Source of the DNA: Aristolochia californica
Taxonomy: Eukaryota > Streptophyta > Magnoliopsida > Piperales > Aristolochiaceae
Length of the DNA stretch: 64,000 nt
Assembly (NCBI GenBank): GCA_029961685.1
Contig: JARWKL010000008.1
Coordinates: 31,621,619-31,685,618, forward strand
Direction: 5' to 3'
Made by a program: the position numbers and the translations under genes. The notes beneath the pieces are model-generated. The model saw nothing but the letters and a program-made list of their open reading frames with translations, was not told the DNA's origin and did no database searches. How positions within the stretch are numbered: the stretch's first letter is position 1; each line of letters starts with the position of its first letter. This document shows positions 21,649 through 35,700 of the stretch, piece by piece.

Positions 21649-22060
21649 GGGGGACCTAGGCATACAAATCAGCAACCTAAATGGCTGATCTAAGTATATG
21701 AGACGAAGTACAAGAATATCCAAATAACAAGAAAAATCTGCCAGTGACGCCACAGGGGGGAAGGATGAGGTGGAACACCATCCGATGACGACCTTGGAGT
21801 CTCCCTCCATGGTAAGAAGATCACTAAAGCGATCCTTAAAAATACACATGCCGTGAAGGAAACCAGAGAGCTCAGCAATGGTCGAGTCAGCAATTCCGAG
21901 GGGGCCATAGTAAGAGAGTATGGCAGTGCTGCCCGGATCAAAAATCACCCCGCCAAAATCATCCAAACCCGGGTTGCCAAAGGCGCTACCATCAAAATTC
22001 AGCTTATAATGGTTCCTAAACGGTTTCTAGTCACGTGGGCCATGGGGTGTTAGCTGGGGC
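21649..22060 (-). mobile_element. LINE RNase H tail, copy 2
   Basis: RNase H remnant with IAELSG and MEGDSKVVIGW stretches. Its 3' poly(A) was removed by the deletion at 21648, and a ~15-bp loss near 21720 distinguishes it from the other copies. Confidence 0.75.
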
Positions 22061-22509
22061 GGTTGTACATGAGGAGGCATGCACCAAGAAGCACATGACC
22101 ATTCGAAGTGGCATGTGGCCAGCAATTTCCCCAACTACATATAGGGGGGCTGGATGAGTGCCAATCAATCAGACATTGACATAGAGACTCAAAGGAGCGC
22201 TCGAATATCTTGTATGTAGACAAATTTGTGTATATGAGAAAAGGTTTATTGTGTGCCAACTATTTGTATGCAAGGGAGGCTGACTAGTGTGGGTTATCCC
22301 GAGGACGCAACTATGCCGACACAGGTAAAAGTAAATTCAACTTTCCACGGCATAACTGAACCCATGCAACACCTAAGCTCTAACATTACAAGCATGATCT
22401 TTTGACAGTATCGCACCCCATGAATGAATGAGCAGGCCAAATCGTCTCACCAAAATCGATTTAAAAAAAAATGATCCCTATTAAAAAAATATTTTCTGAG
22501 TAATTAAGA
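22061..22509. other. Conserved block without recognised gene, copy 2
   Basis: Matches 31051-31499 and 62096-62547. It contains ACACAGGTAAAAGT (about 22320), a splice-donor-like word, and an A-rich end TTTAAAAAAAAATGATC. No coding function is supported. Confidence 0.4.
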
Positions 22510-22690
22510 ACCTTAAGAGTGGACGCTACTTCAGAATGTGTACATGCATGGTCATGGAATACAGGGTTAGATAGTAATCCTCTTTTTAATGTGCATGGTA
22601 TCCTAGCAAAAAACAAAGAGCTAAAATGCAATCAGTGTTCCCTAGAAGCTTGCATCCCTTGTCTAAAAGCCCTAGGTGTAGAAGCTGCAG
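22510..22690 (+). pseudogene. EPRV protease-upstream fragment, plus strand, copy 2
   Basis: Same inverted scrap as at 4183. The frame from 22519 reads HAWSWNTGLDSNP, then shifts. Confidence 0.75.
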
Positions 22691-22696
22691 ACCAGA

Positions 22697-23735
<1,039 letters not shown>

Positions 23736-26700
23736 TGTATTTAATCCTATTTCTGTAATAACGTCTTAAAATAAAGTAGTAAATATGAACAAAAATGAAA
23801 AATTCTCAACACACAATAAAAGCAGTAAGTATTAAGGTAACAAAAACGATGCCTAATATTATGAAAAGTATAAGCATGAAAGCAATCGTAATAGAAGGAA
23901 AAGATAGTTGTAAAAACTTCCATAAGGTAGTTCCTAAAACCCTTCGGTCTTTTAATGTTCTATCAGAACACTTAGCCAGAAGGTAGTTCCTAAAACGCTT
24001 CTGTCTTTAATGTTCTGTCAGAACAATTAGCCTCCCTCCCTCCCTCCCTCCCTCCCTCTAGATACCAATTCGGTGGGGTACTACTTTAATCTGCTTTAAT
24101 ACGGAGTATTTAGAGGTGAATTATTTGGGGTTCTTCTAATTACTTGTCTTCTAGGTATAAATATTTGCCTAGGAGTCTCTACAAATCTTCTGTATGAATA
24201 TAAAGATAAGGAAAAACAGACAAAACTAAAGATAACTAAATTACAGAAGACTATTGTTAAAGCTATAAAGATAAAAATCATGTATCTAAGGATTTATCTA
24301 TGATTCTGGCTAAAATATTAAGGAATAAGAATATATCAGAGGCTAAAAGATTATCTACTTGTTCAAGGAGAAATATAAAATATCCAAATAATTGTAATGC
24401 TATTATTACCAAGAACAATATGTAGCTATAAGTTCCTATGATATTGCACAATAATCTCTTAAGGTATTATATAATAATCCTAACTATAAGTAATATATAG
24501 GTAATATTCGCAAAACAAATCTCAAAAAACTGTTTTATTATCTTATTAATTAAACAAATATACATAAAAAGGTACAGCAGCGTTCTGACAACTGAGAGCA
24601 ACGCTTGGCTATACTGAGGCAGAGGCGTTTGTCAGGGCTTAGCCCTCACCCAGTAGTTTCCAGCCTTATATACCATTCTGTAATAACGACTTAAAATAAA
24701 GTAGTAAATATGAACAAAAACGAAAATACTCAACACAAAATAAAAACAGTAAGTATTAAGGTAACAAGAACGATGCCTAATATTATCAAAAGTATAACCA
24801 TGAAAGCAATCGTAAGAGAAGGAAAAGATAGTTGTAAAAACTTCTAGAATGTAGTTCCTAAAACGCTTCTTTCTTTTAATGTTCTGTCAGACAGAACACT
24901 TAGCCTCCCTCCCTCCCTCCCGAGGTGTACTACTTTAATCTGCTTTAATCTGGAGTATTTAGAGGTTAATTATTTGGGGTTCTTCTAATTACTTGTCTTC
25001 TAGGTATAAATATTTGTCTTGGAGTCTCTACAAATCTTCTGTATGAATATAAAGATAAGGTAAAATAGACAAAACTAAAGATAACTAAATTACATAAGAC
25101 TATTGATAAAGCTATAAAGATAAAAATCATGTATCTAAGGTTCTATCTATGATTCAGGCTAAAATATTAATGAATAAGAATATATCAGAGGCTAAAAGAT
25201 TTTCCAATTGTTCTGGGAGAAATATAAAATATCCAAATAATTCTAATGCTATTATTACCAAGAACAATATGTAGCTATAAGTTCCTATGATATTGCACAA
25301 TAATCTCTTAAGGTATTATATAATAATCCTACGTATATGTAATATATAGGTAATATTCGCAAAATAAATCTCAAAAACTGTTTTATTATCTTATTTATTA
25401 ACCAAATATACATAAAAAGGTACAGCGGCGTTGTGATAACCGAGACCAACGCATGGCTCAACTGAGGCAGAGGCGTTTGTCAGGGCTTAGCCTTCACCCA
25501 GTAGTTTCCAGCCTTATATACCTTTCTGTAACAACGTCTTAAAATAAAGTAGTAAATATGAACAAAAACGAAAATACTCAACACACATAAAAGCAGTAAG
25601 TATTAAGGTAACAAGAACGATGCCTAATATTATGAAAAGTATAAGCATGAAAGCAATCGGAAGAGAAGGAAAAGATAGTTGTAAAAACTTCCAGAAGGTA
25701 GTTCCTAAAACGCTGCTGTCTTTTTACGTTCTGTCAGAACACTTAGCCAGAAGGTAGTTCCTAAAACGCTTCTGTCTTTTAAAGTTTTGTCAGAACACTT
25801 AGCCTCCCTCCCTCCCTCCCTCCCTCTAGATACCAATTCGGAGGGGTACTACTTTAATCTGCTTTAATCTGGAGTATTTAGAGGTTAATTATTTGGGGTC
25901 TTCTAATTACTTGTCCTCTAGCTATAAATATTTGCCTTGGAGTCTCTACAAATCTTCTGTATGAACATAAAGATAAGGTAAAACAGACAAAACTAAAGAT
26001 AACTAAATTACAGAACACTATTGTTCAAGCTATAAAGATAAAAATCATAATCTAAGGTTCTATCTATGATTCAGGCAAAAATATTAAGGAATAAGAATAT
26101 ATTAGAGGCTAAAAGATTATCTATTTGTTCTGGGAGAAATATAAAATATCCAAATAATTCTAATGCTATTATTACCAAGAAAAATATGTAGCTATAAGTT
26201 CCTATGATATTGCACAATAATCTCTTAAGGTATTATATAATAATCCTGTATAAATAATATATAGGTAATATTCGCAAAACAAATCTCAAAAACTGTTTTA
26301 TTATCTTATTAATTAACCAAATATACATAAAAAGGTACAGCGGTGTTGTGACAACCGAGAGCAACGCTTGGCTCAACTGAGGCAGAGGCGTTTGTCAGGG
26401 CTTAGCCCTCACCCAGTAGTTTCTAGCCTTATATACCTTTTTGTACTAACATCTTAAAATAAAGTAGTAAATAGGAACAAATACGAAAATACTCAACACA
26501 CAATAAAAGCAGTAAGTATTAAGGTAACATGATGAAGCCTAATATTATGAAAAGTATAAGCATTAAAGCAAACGTAAGAGAAGGAAAAGATAGTTGTAAA
26601 AACTTCCAGAAGGTAGTTCCTAAAACGCTTCTGTCTTTTAATGTTCTGTCAGATAGAACACTTAGCCTCCCTTCCTCCCTCCCTCCCAACTTGTACTACT

Positions 26701-27501
26701 TTAATCTGCTTTAATCTGGAGTATTTAGAGGTGATTTATTGGGGATTCTTCTAATTAAGTGTCTTCCAGGTATAAATATTTGCCTATGAGTCTATACAAA
26801 TCTTCTGTATGAATATAAAGATAAGGTAAAACAGACAAAACTAAAGATAACTAAATTACAAAAGACTATTGTTAAAGCTATAAAGATAAAAATCATGTAT
26901 CTAAGGTACTATCTATGATTCTTGCTAAAATATTAAGGAATAAGAATGTATCAGAGGCTAAAAGATTATCTACTTTTTATGGGAGAAGTATAAAATATCC
27001 AAATAATTCTAATGCTATTATTACCAAGAACAATATGTAGCTATAAGTTCCTATGATATTGCACAATAATCTCTTAAGGTATTATATAATAATCCTAAGT
27101 ATAAGTAATATATAGGTAATATTCGCAAAACAAATCTCAAAAACTATTTTATTATCTTATTAATTAACCAAATATACATAAAAAGGTACAACACTGTTGT
27201 GACAACCAAGAGCAACGCTTGGCTCAACTGAGGCAGAGGCGTTTGTCAAGGCTTAGCGCTCGACCAGTAGTTTCCAGCCTTATATACCTTTCTATAATAA
27301 CGTCTTAAAATAAAGTAGTAAATATGAACAAAAACGAAAATACGCAACACACAATAAAAGCTGAAAGTATTAAGGTAACAAGAACGATGCCTAATATTAT
27401 CAAAAGTATACGCATGAAAGCAAACGTAAGAGAAGGAAAAGATAGTTGTAAAAACTTCCAGAAGGTAGTTCCTAAAACGCTTCTGTCTTTTAATGTTCTG
27501 T
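23736..27501 (-). repeat. Tandem array of ~925-bp units, array 2 (4 units plus a partial)
   Basis: A partial unit (about 23741-24060), then units at 24061, about 24921, 25829 and about 26688. Three joints lack the GATACC primer-site motif or the doubled segment, so short subtype units dominate here. The 61-aa membrane ORF is open at 24096-24281. Confidence 0.9.
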
Positions 27502-27553
27502 CAGACAGAACACTTAGCCAACACTTGCCCTAAAAGACAAAACATTAATTCTA
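27502..27553 (+). pseudogene. Inverted zinc-finger fragment, array 2 edge
   Basis: As at 16168-16219. Confidence 0.8.
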
Positions 27554-28090
27554 AAGATAGTTGTAAAAAGGACATTGCAAACAAGGAGTAAAGAGAACCA
27601 TTGTTATGAAGAATAAAATTAAGACCTAAAATAAAGTCTACTTTGAGTTTGAGATCTCTAACTCATGTTAAAGGTAAAGGATAAGATCCAGAAAAAGTTG
27701 AACAGTTGGTAAAGAACCGGATTTTGCCTTCATCAAAATAGGTTGTATATGGGTTATAGGTACCATCTACTTGTTGGCTAAACACTTGTTTATTGGTTTT
27801 CTTTAGGAACTGAGGAGGAACTAATCTTCTATGGATAATACATTTGGTACAGTCGGAATCTACTAAAGCATCTAACACGAGGGATTGTTTGTTAGGGAAA
27901 ATAATCTTTGCTCTAATAAGGATACTGGAAAAAGATTTATCTTGGTTACATACGTAGGAAGTTTCTGGTTCTTCTAATCCTATAGTGATACCATCATAAG
28001 AATCCTTTTCTATTGTATCTAGTCTATGTTTGAGAAGAGTTATTTCTGCCTCACAGTTTTCTATTTTTTCTGGCCATAATTTCCAATTTA
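27554..28090 (-). pseudogene. EPRV protease region, short form, block 2
   Basis: Protease with active site D-S-D (LVDSDCTKCIIH): the Gly is replaced. It is cut upstream in the coiled-coil segment, where MARK... is fused to gypsy gag across a shared ACC at about 28090. The same joint occurs at about 57630. Confidence 0.75.
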
Positions 28091-28365
28091 GTATTGTATA
28101 CCACTTTCTTAGACAATCGCTCGCATATGCAACAATGGACCTTCTTTTTCTGTTTGTCCCCTCGTTTCTTCTCTTCCGGCCGAGCCTTGGCGTCCTTTGC
28201 CCATGACTTCTTCTCCCCTCTCTCCTTCTTCTTAAAATTCTTTATACCATTGTTATTTTTCTTAGGCACTTTGTTAGCCAAATCATTCTTTCTCTCATAT
28301 TCGGTTAAATTTTTAGCAGTAGATAAAGCTGAAGCTAATGTCTTTACTTCCCGTGGGCTGAGCAA
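28091..28365 (-). pseudogene. Ty3/gypsy gag tail, copy 3 (short)
   Basis: Only the gag tail and broken zinc knuckle are present. It is fused to the EPRV protease at one end and the palindrome centre at the other. Confidence 0.8.
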
Positions 28366-28507
28366 GAATTGAGAAGACGGGAAGTAAAGACATTAGCTTC
28401 AGCTTTATCTACTACTGAAAAGTTAACCGAATATGAGAGAAAGAATGATTCGGCTAACAAAGTGTCTAAGGAAAATAACAATGGTAAAACGAATTTTAAG
28501 AAAAAGG
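28222..28507. repeat. Gag palindrome, copy 3 (spacer flipped)
   Basis: Arms of about 130 bp. The spacer reads GTGGGCTGAGCAAGAATTGA on the plus strand, the reverse complement of that in copies 1, 2 and 4, so here it continues the plus-strand gag frame. Confidence 0.9.
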
Positions 28508-28989
28508 AGCAAATCAAGGGATTTGAATGGTTGATCAAATCAAGGAGATTTGATAAGGAAGGATCTCTACTCTCATTGGACGGAAGCATGAGAGAAGGGA
28601 GGGGTTGAAGCCTATAAATACGAAGGCATTCAACCCTTGTAGATTCATTCAGCATAGACGAGAGGGAGAGTTTTTGTAGAGTGCTGGCCTTCCACCTTGG
28701 ACGGCCACTCCTTGTAATCTTCTCTAGTATTAATACAAGGTTACTTTCTCTTCCTATTCCATTGTCTTTCTATCTTTTCATTGCTCGTGCTTCATTTGAG
28801 AGGAAGGAGTTTGCAACTTTGATCTAAGGGGTGAGAGGCTGTACTACCTTTGACAAATTGAAGGTAGGCCATCACGGGAGTTGGAGTTCCGCTAGCCTAA
28901 GTGAGTTTAGGCTCATCTGACCTCGTTACAAACTGGGTGGGGGGCCTTGTACCTACCTCGGCGGAGCCTCAAAATGACAGTGGAAGCGG
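28508..28989 (+). promoter_or_regulatory. LTR/leader-like segment with TATA box, copy 3
   Basis: TATA box at 28613-28620; otherwise as copy 1. Confidence 0.5.
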
Positions 28990-29403
28990 ATGCAGGCCAC
29001 AAAAGCCAAACAACTCCTAAAGGCCCGTCTTTGCCGTGAGTGCCAGATTTACGAAATGAATCAAAGGGCGGAACTTAGAGCCACAGTTTCTGAGCTTGAG
29101 CGAGCCCCAACTCTCTTTTCTATCAATGCCCACAAGCAGTTGAAGGCTTTGGCTAATAGGTCTCAGTTTTCTGGAGGCTACGATCTGTGGTCGGAGCGGG
29201 ATGAGACTCAGCTTTTTCATAACCAGGACTGGCTCCCTTCCGCGAGATTTTTCCCTAAAGGGGTTGTGCATAATGTCAAACCGTATGGTATTATTGACAG
29301 TGTTGGGTGCACCAGTTATTCAAAAATGACAGACGTTGAGGAAGATTTACCCAAGAAGAGGAATGGGACTAAAAGATCGATTTTATTGTTTGGATGCCCA
29401 TGA
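28990..29403 (+). CDS. Unidentified ORF X, copy 3 (137 aa, open)
   Basis: Open from ATG to stop. It is seven codons shorter than the copy at 47931 through an in-frame loss after SELE. Both retain the block YDLWSERDETQLFHNQDWLP and an acidic/basic C-terminus (DVEEDLPKKR). Two of five copies are open while three are broken, which argues against selection in this location. Function unknown. Confidence 0.4.
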   Translation: MQATKAKQLLKARLCRECQIYEMNQRAELRATVSELERAPTLFSINAHKQLKALANRSQFSGGYDLWSERDETQLFHNQDWLPSARFFPKGVVHNVKPYGIIDSVGCTSYSKMTDVEEDLPKKRNGTKRSILLFGCP

Positions 29404-29880
29404 AAAATAAGAGAGAAAAAAAGAGAAATGTGGTTTCTCTTGTTTGGATGCACAAGGAAAATGGAAAAGAAAAGAAAAGAGAGCATGCATATTACCAACC
29501 ACTAGTAATATGCATGCTTAGATTTTTACGGAAGTTTCGTATTTCAGTCCTTCCTCAACCTATTTCCGCCATGTTCCATCTTCAGCGCTTTCAATCTCTT
29601 CATCGCACATCCGCATTTAGATATTGCTGACCTGGTCGTTGCAGATGAAAGTCACAGAATATATGTCAGCCACAGGTAAGCTCATTTCTCCCATTTGATC
29701 TCCTTCATCCTTATTCTCTCCATGCAATGTAGTACAGAATTTATGCAATACAAATTATTTTGAGATCCTTTATGAGTTATAGATCTAGTCATATTTCGTT
29801 TCTTAATAACTCTGATATGCAAGATTATGTCTATTTGTTTTCCATACTTTTAGGATTCTTTCAACTTAATATTAAATATG
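29404..29880 (+). other. Conserved non-coding stretch, copy 3
   Basis: Purine-rich tract, stem-loop (29481-29519) and the splice-donor-like GTAAGCTC, as at 2181-2657. Confidence 0.4.
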
Positions 29881-30456
29881 TATTTTATGGAAAGTTTTAA
29901 ATGTAGGTTAAAGTTCAAACCTGACTTGTGCTTGAGCTCAAATTTGGTTAAAATTCTTGGGCTTGAGCTCGATTCCAATTTTAGTCTCAAAGCTAAGCTT
30001 TAGCTCGAACTCAAGTTCAAAGTATTCAAATCAAGCAAAGCTCGAACATATACAGGTTCGAGTTTGGCTAGGCTCAAGAGAGTGGGAAATGTATATAAAA
30101 GTCACATTTTTTATATAGGTCATGTTTTTATATAAGTCACATTGGCATAATATTATGAAGTGTTTATAAAAAATTTTATGCAGAGTTTATACACAATTTT
30201 ATGCAGAGTTTATGTACAAAGGTCTTGCCCAACTTTAAGTAAAATTTATGCATAATTTTATGCACAGTTTATTTGACTTGTATTTTATGCAAAGTTTTAA
30301 ATGTAGGTTGGAGCTTGAACCCTGCTCAAGCTCAATTCCAATTTTAAGCTTAAGGCTGGGCTCGGCTCTAGCTTGAGTTTGAAGTATTTAAATCAAGCCC
30401 AGCTTGAACATATGCTGATTCAAACTCGGCTCGACTCGACTCGATGCCACCCCTAG
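29881..30456. mobile_element. hAT-like GAGCTCGA-rich repeat, copy 3
   Basis: As at 2658-3233; right edge TGCCACCCCTAG ends at 30456. Confidence 0.45.
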
Positions 30457-30539
30457 GCACTGCACGTATAGGCTGGGCACATACGGACTAGTGCCAGAAC
30501 ACCAAGGCATGGAGGCAAGTCAGATTAGTGGCAGCTAAC

Positions 30540-31050
30540 TTTTTTTTTAATGATGATAAACTTATTTCGAAGAAAGGGAAGATACATCAAGGGAGACCTC
30601 CCCTAACAATAAGAGATTGAAAGGGGGACTTAGGTACACAAATCAGCAACCAAAATGGCTTATCTAAGTATATGAGACGAAGTACAAGAAATGGTGGATA
30701 CAATATCCAAAATATCAAGAAAAATCTGCCAGTGACGCCACGGGGGGAAAGATGAGGTGGAGCACCATCCGATGACGACCTTGGAGTCTCCCTCCATGAT
30801 AAGGAGACCACTAAAGCGATCCTTAAAAATACACAAGCCGTGAAGGAGACCAGAGAGCTCAGCAATGGTCGAGTCAGCAATTCCGAGAGGGCCACAGTAA
30901 GAGAGTATGGCAGTGCCGCCCGGATCAAAAATGACCCTGCCAAAATCATCCAAACCCGGGTTGCCAAAGGCGCTACCATCAAAATTCAGCTTATAATGGT
31001 TCGTAAACGGTTTCTAGTCACGTGGGCCATGGGGTGTTAGCTGGGGCAGT
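30540..31050 (-). mobile_element. LINE RNase H tail, copy 3
   Basis: Poly(A) seen as T-run at 30540-30548, then RNase H with IAELSGLLHG and MEGDSKVVIGW; frame as in copy 1. Confidence 0.8.
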
Positions 31051-31499
31051 TGTACATGAGGAGGCATACGCCAAGAAGCACATGACCATTCGAAGGGGCA
31101 TGTGGCCAGCAATTTCCCCAACTATATATAGGGGGGCTGGATGAGTGTCAATCAATCAGACATTGACATAAAGACTCAAAGGAGCGCTTGAATATCTTAT
31201 ATGTAGACAGATTTGTGTATATGAGAAAAGGTTTATTGTGTGCCAACTATTTGTATGCAAGGGAGGCAGACTAGTGTGGGTTATCCCAAGGACGCAACTA
31301 GACCGACACAGGTAAAAGTAAATTCAACTTTCCACTGCATAACTGAACCCATGCAACACTTAAGCTCTAACATTACAAGCATTATCTTTTCACAGTATGG
31401 CACCCCATGAATGAATGAGCGGGCCAAATCGTCTCACCAAAATCGATTTAAAAAAAATGATCCCTATTAAAAAAATATTTTCTGAGTAATTAAGAACCT
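31051..31499. other. Conserved block without recognised gene, copy 3
   Basis: Matches 22061-22509; nothing coding supported. Confidence 0.4.
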
Positions 31500-31680
31500 T
31501 AAGAGTGGACACTACTTCTGAATGTGTACATGTGTGGTCATCGAATACAGGGTTAGATAGTAATCCTTGTTTTAATGTGCTTGGTATCCTAGAAAAAAAC
31601 AAAGAGCTAAAATGCAATCAGTGTTCCCTAGATGCTTGCATCCCTTGTCTAAAAGACCTAGGTACAGAAGCTGCAGACCA
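31500..31680 (+). pseudogene. EPRV protease-upstream fragment, plus strand, copy 3
   Basis: As at 4183 and 22510, with the same frameshift pattern. Confidence 0.75.
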
Positions 31681-31682
31681 GA

Positions 31683-31725
31683 CTCTCTGTCTCTCTCTTT
31701 CTCTCTGTCTCTGTCTCTCTCTGTC

Positions 31726-31818
<93 letters not shown>
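31683..31818. repeat. (CT)n(AT)n compound microsatellite, copy 3
   Basis: The longest and most interrupted of the four: CTGT interruptions in the first ~60 bp, pure CT to about 31781, then AT. Confidence 0.95.
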
Positions 31819-31820
<2 letters not shown>

Positions 31821-32748
31821 CTTAAGGGTATATTATCTCATCTGTTTCTAATTCTATATTGACAAGGTCATAATTTTTACTAGAGATTGATTCCGTATCT
31901 TCTATATTCTTTTGTTCATGGCTATTAAATCTAATATTTATGTTACCTTTAGTATCTGTATACATGATACTTTCTTCAGGACTGATTATGTTTCCTTCTA
32001 TAAATTTAAGGTTCCATTCTAATCTTGCTAAAATGTCTGGAGAATATTTAATAGGCTTAATTAATTTTATTCCATTGTTTCCTATTAAATTAACTACATC
32101 ATCTATTTTAACCTTGAACCTAGTAGTGCTAGAACAAGTACACCTTCCTTAGAATTCAATACACAATAAAAGATTGTTTCCTACAAAGGATTCATATCCT
32201 TTTGTCTGAATACCTATTTTGATATATTTTCTAAAATCTTGTAGTCCAATAGGGAAGTCTAGGGAGCAATAAAATATTCCTCCATTTTGATTCATATCTA
32301 CCTCAGTGATTCCTAACATTGCCTTTTTAGGGTCTGTCCATCTATCATCGTAGATACTAAGTAAGCTTTTAGTTCCTAGATGTTTTCGTCCTAATCCTTT
32401 TACCCCTATTACAATCAGACCTAAATGAATCCTTTTACCCCTATTTCTTTAAAGGCTTGTTCTGCTATTAAGTTAATGTTAACAGAATCTTCTCCTACAC
32501 AACTAATCTGGATTTCTCGGTAATGTCTAAATAATCCGGTATTAAAGTTTAATGGTCATGTTCTATATAATTGTCTGGGGTTAAGAAGGTTTAATTGATT
32601 CTTGCTAAATATAGTAATGTCTTGATCAATATCTATTATTTCGTCTAATTGTATATCTCTTTGGTCTACACTTCTCCTACATGTTATTTTTTCTATTATA
32701 TTAAGATTTCTAGAAGAACTTCCTATTTTTGAGGTAAATCCTTCACCT
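31819..32748 (-). pseudogene. EPRV movement-protein-like fragment, copy 3
   Basis: As copy 2, with the same CCTTCACCTTGTAT joint into the array. Confidence 0.6.
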
Positions 32749-35700
32749 TGTATCTAATCCTATTTTTGTAATAACGTCTTAAAATAAAGTAGTAAATATG
32801 AAGAAAAACGAAAAATTCTCAACACACAATAAAAGCAGTAAGTATTAAGGTAACAAAAACGATGCCTAATATTATGAAAAGTATAAGCATGAAAGCAATA
32901 GTAAGAGAAGGAAAAGATAGTTGTAAACACTTCCAGAAGGTAGTTCCTAAAACGCTTCTGTCTTTTAATGTTCTGTCAGAACATTTAGCTAGAAGGTAGT
33001 TTCTAAAATGCTACTATCTTTTAATGTTCAGTCAGAACACTTAGCCTCCCTCCCTCCCTCTAGATACCAATTCGGAGGGGTACTACTTTAATCTGCTTTA
33101 ATATGGAGTATATAGAGGTGAATTATTAGGGGGTCTTCTAAATACTTCTCTTCTAGGTACAAATATTTGTCGAGGAGTCTCTACAAATCTTCTGTATGAA
33201 TATAAAGATAAGGTAAAACAGACAAATCTAATGATAACTAAATTACAGAATACTACTGTTAAAGCTATAAAGATAAAAATCATGTATCTAAGGATCTATC
33301 TATGATTCCGGCTAAAATATTAAGGAATAAGAATATATCAGATGCTAAAAGATTATCTACTTGTTCTGGGAGAAATATAAAATATCCAAATAATTGTAAT
33401 GCTATTATTACCAAGAACAATATGTAGCTATAAGTTCCTATGATATTGCACAATAATCTCTTAAGGTGCGTTTGTCAGGGCTTAGCCCTCACCCAGTAGT
33501 TTCCAGCCTTATATACCTTTCTGTAATAACGTCTTAAAATAAAGTAGTAAATATGAACAAAAACGAAAATACTCAACACACAATAAAACCAGTAAGTATT
33601 AAGGTAAAGAGAACGATGCCTAAAATTATAAAAAAGTATCAGCATGGAAGCAATCGTAAGAGAAGGAAAAGATAGTTGTAAAAACTTCCAGAAGGTAGTT
33701 CCTTATACGCTTCTGTCTTGTAATGTTCTATCAGAACAGTTAGCCAGAAGGTTGTTCATAAAACATTTCTGTCTTTTAATGTTCTGTCAGAACACTTAGC
33801 CTCCCTCCCTCCCCTCCCTCCCTCTAGATACCAATTCGGAGGGGTACTACTTTAATCTGCTTTAATCTAGAATATTTAGAGGTGAATTATTTGGGGTTCT
33901 TCTAATTACTTGTCTTATAGGTATAAATATTTGCCTAGGAGTCTCTACAAATATTATATATGAATATAAATATAAGGTAAAACAGCCAAAACTAAAGATA
34001 ACTAAATTACAGAAGACTATTGTTAAAACTATAAACATAAAAATCAAGTATCTAAGGTTCTATCTATGATTCAGGCTAAAATACAATGGAATAAGAATAT
34101 ATCAGAGGCAAAAAGATTATCTACTTGTTCAGGGAGAAATATAAAATATCCAAATAATTCCAATGCTATTATTACCAAGAACAATATGTAGCTATAAGTT
34201 CCAATGATATTGCACAATAATCTCTTACGGTATTATATAATAATCTTAAGTATAAGTAATATATAGGTAATATTCGCAAAACAAATCTCAAAAACTGTTT
34301 TATTATCTTATTAATTACCCAAATATACAAAAAGGTACAACGGCGGTGTGACAACCGAGAGCAACGCTTCGCTCAACTGAGGCAGAGGTGTTTCTCAGGG
34401 CATGGCCCTCACCCAGTAGTTTCCAGCCTTATATACCTTTCTGTAATAACGTCTTAAAATAAAGTAGTAAATATGAACAAAAACGAAAATACTCAACACA
34501 CAATAAAAGCAGTAAGTATTAAGGTAATAACAACGATGCCTAATATTATGAAAAGTATAAGCATGAAAGCAATCGTAAGAGAAGGAAAAGATAGTTGCAA
34601 AAACTTCTAGAAGGTAGTACCAAAAACGCTTCTGTCTTTTAATGTTCTGTCTGAACACTTAGCCAGAAGGTAGTTCCTAAAACACTTCTGTCTTTTAATG
34701 TTCTGTCAGTACACTTAGCCTGCCTCCCGCCCTCCCTCCCTTCCCCCCCTCCCACCCTCCCTCTAGATACCAATTCGGTGGGGTACTACTTTAATCTGCT
34801 TTAATCTGGAGTATTTAGAGGTGAATTATTTGGGGTTTTTCTAATTACTTGTCTTCTAGGTATAAATATTTGCCTAGGAGTCTCTACAAATCTTCTGTAT
34901 GAATATAAAGATAAGGTAAAACATACTAAATTAAAGATAACTAAATTATAGAAGAGTATTGTTAAAGCTATAAAGATAAAAATCATGTATCAAAGGTTCT
35001 ATCTATGATTCATGCTAAAATATTAAGGAATAAGAATATATCAGAGGCTAAAAGATTATCTACTAGTTCTAGGAGAAATATAAAATATCCAAATAATTCT
35101 AATGCTATTATTACCAAGAACAATATGTAGCTATAAGTTCCTACGATATTTCACAATAATCTCTTAAGGTATTATATAATAATCCTAAGTACAAGTATGA
35201 TATAGGTAATATTCGTAAAACAAATCTCAAAAACTGTTTTAATATCTTATTAATTAACCAAATATACATAAAAAGGTACAACGGCGTTGTGACAACCGAG
35301 AGAAACGCTTGGCTCAACTGAGGCAGAGGCATTTGTCAGGGCTTAACCCTCACCCAGTAGTTTCCAGCCTTATATACCTTTCTGTAATAACGTCTTAAAA
35401 TAAAATAGTAAATATGAACAAAAATGAAAATACTCAACACACAATAAAAGCAGTACGTATTAAGGTAACAAGAATGATGCCTAATAATATAAAAAGTATA
35501 AGCATGAAAGTGATCGTAAGGGAAGGAAAAGATAGTTGTAAAAACTTCCAGTAGGTAGTTCCTAAAACGCTTCAGTCTTTTAATGTTCTGTCAGACCAGT
35601 TTGCCAGAAGGTAGTTCCTAAAACGCATCTGTCTTTTAAAGTTCTGTCGGAACACTTAGCCTCCCTCCCTCCCTCCTTCCCCTCCCTTCCTCCCACCCTC

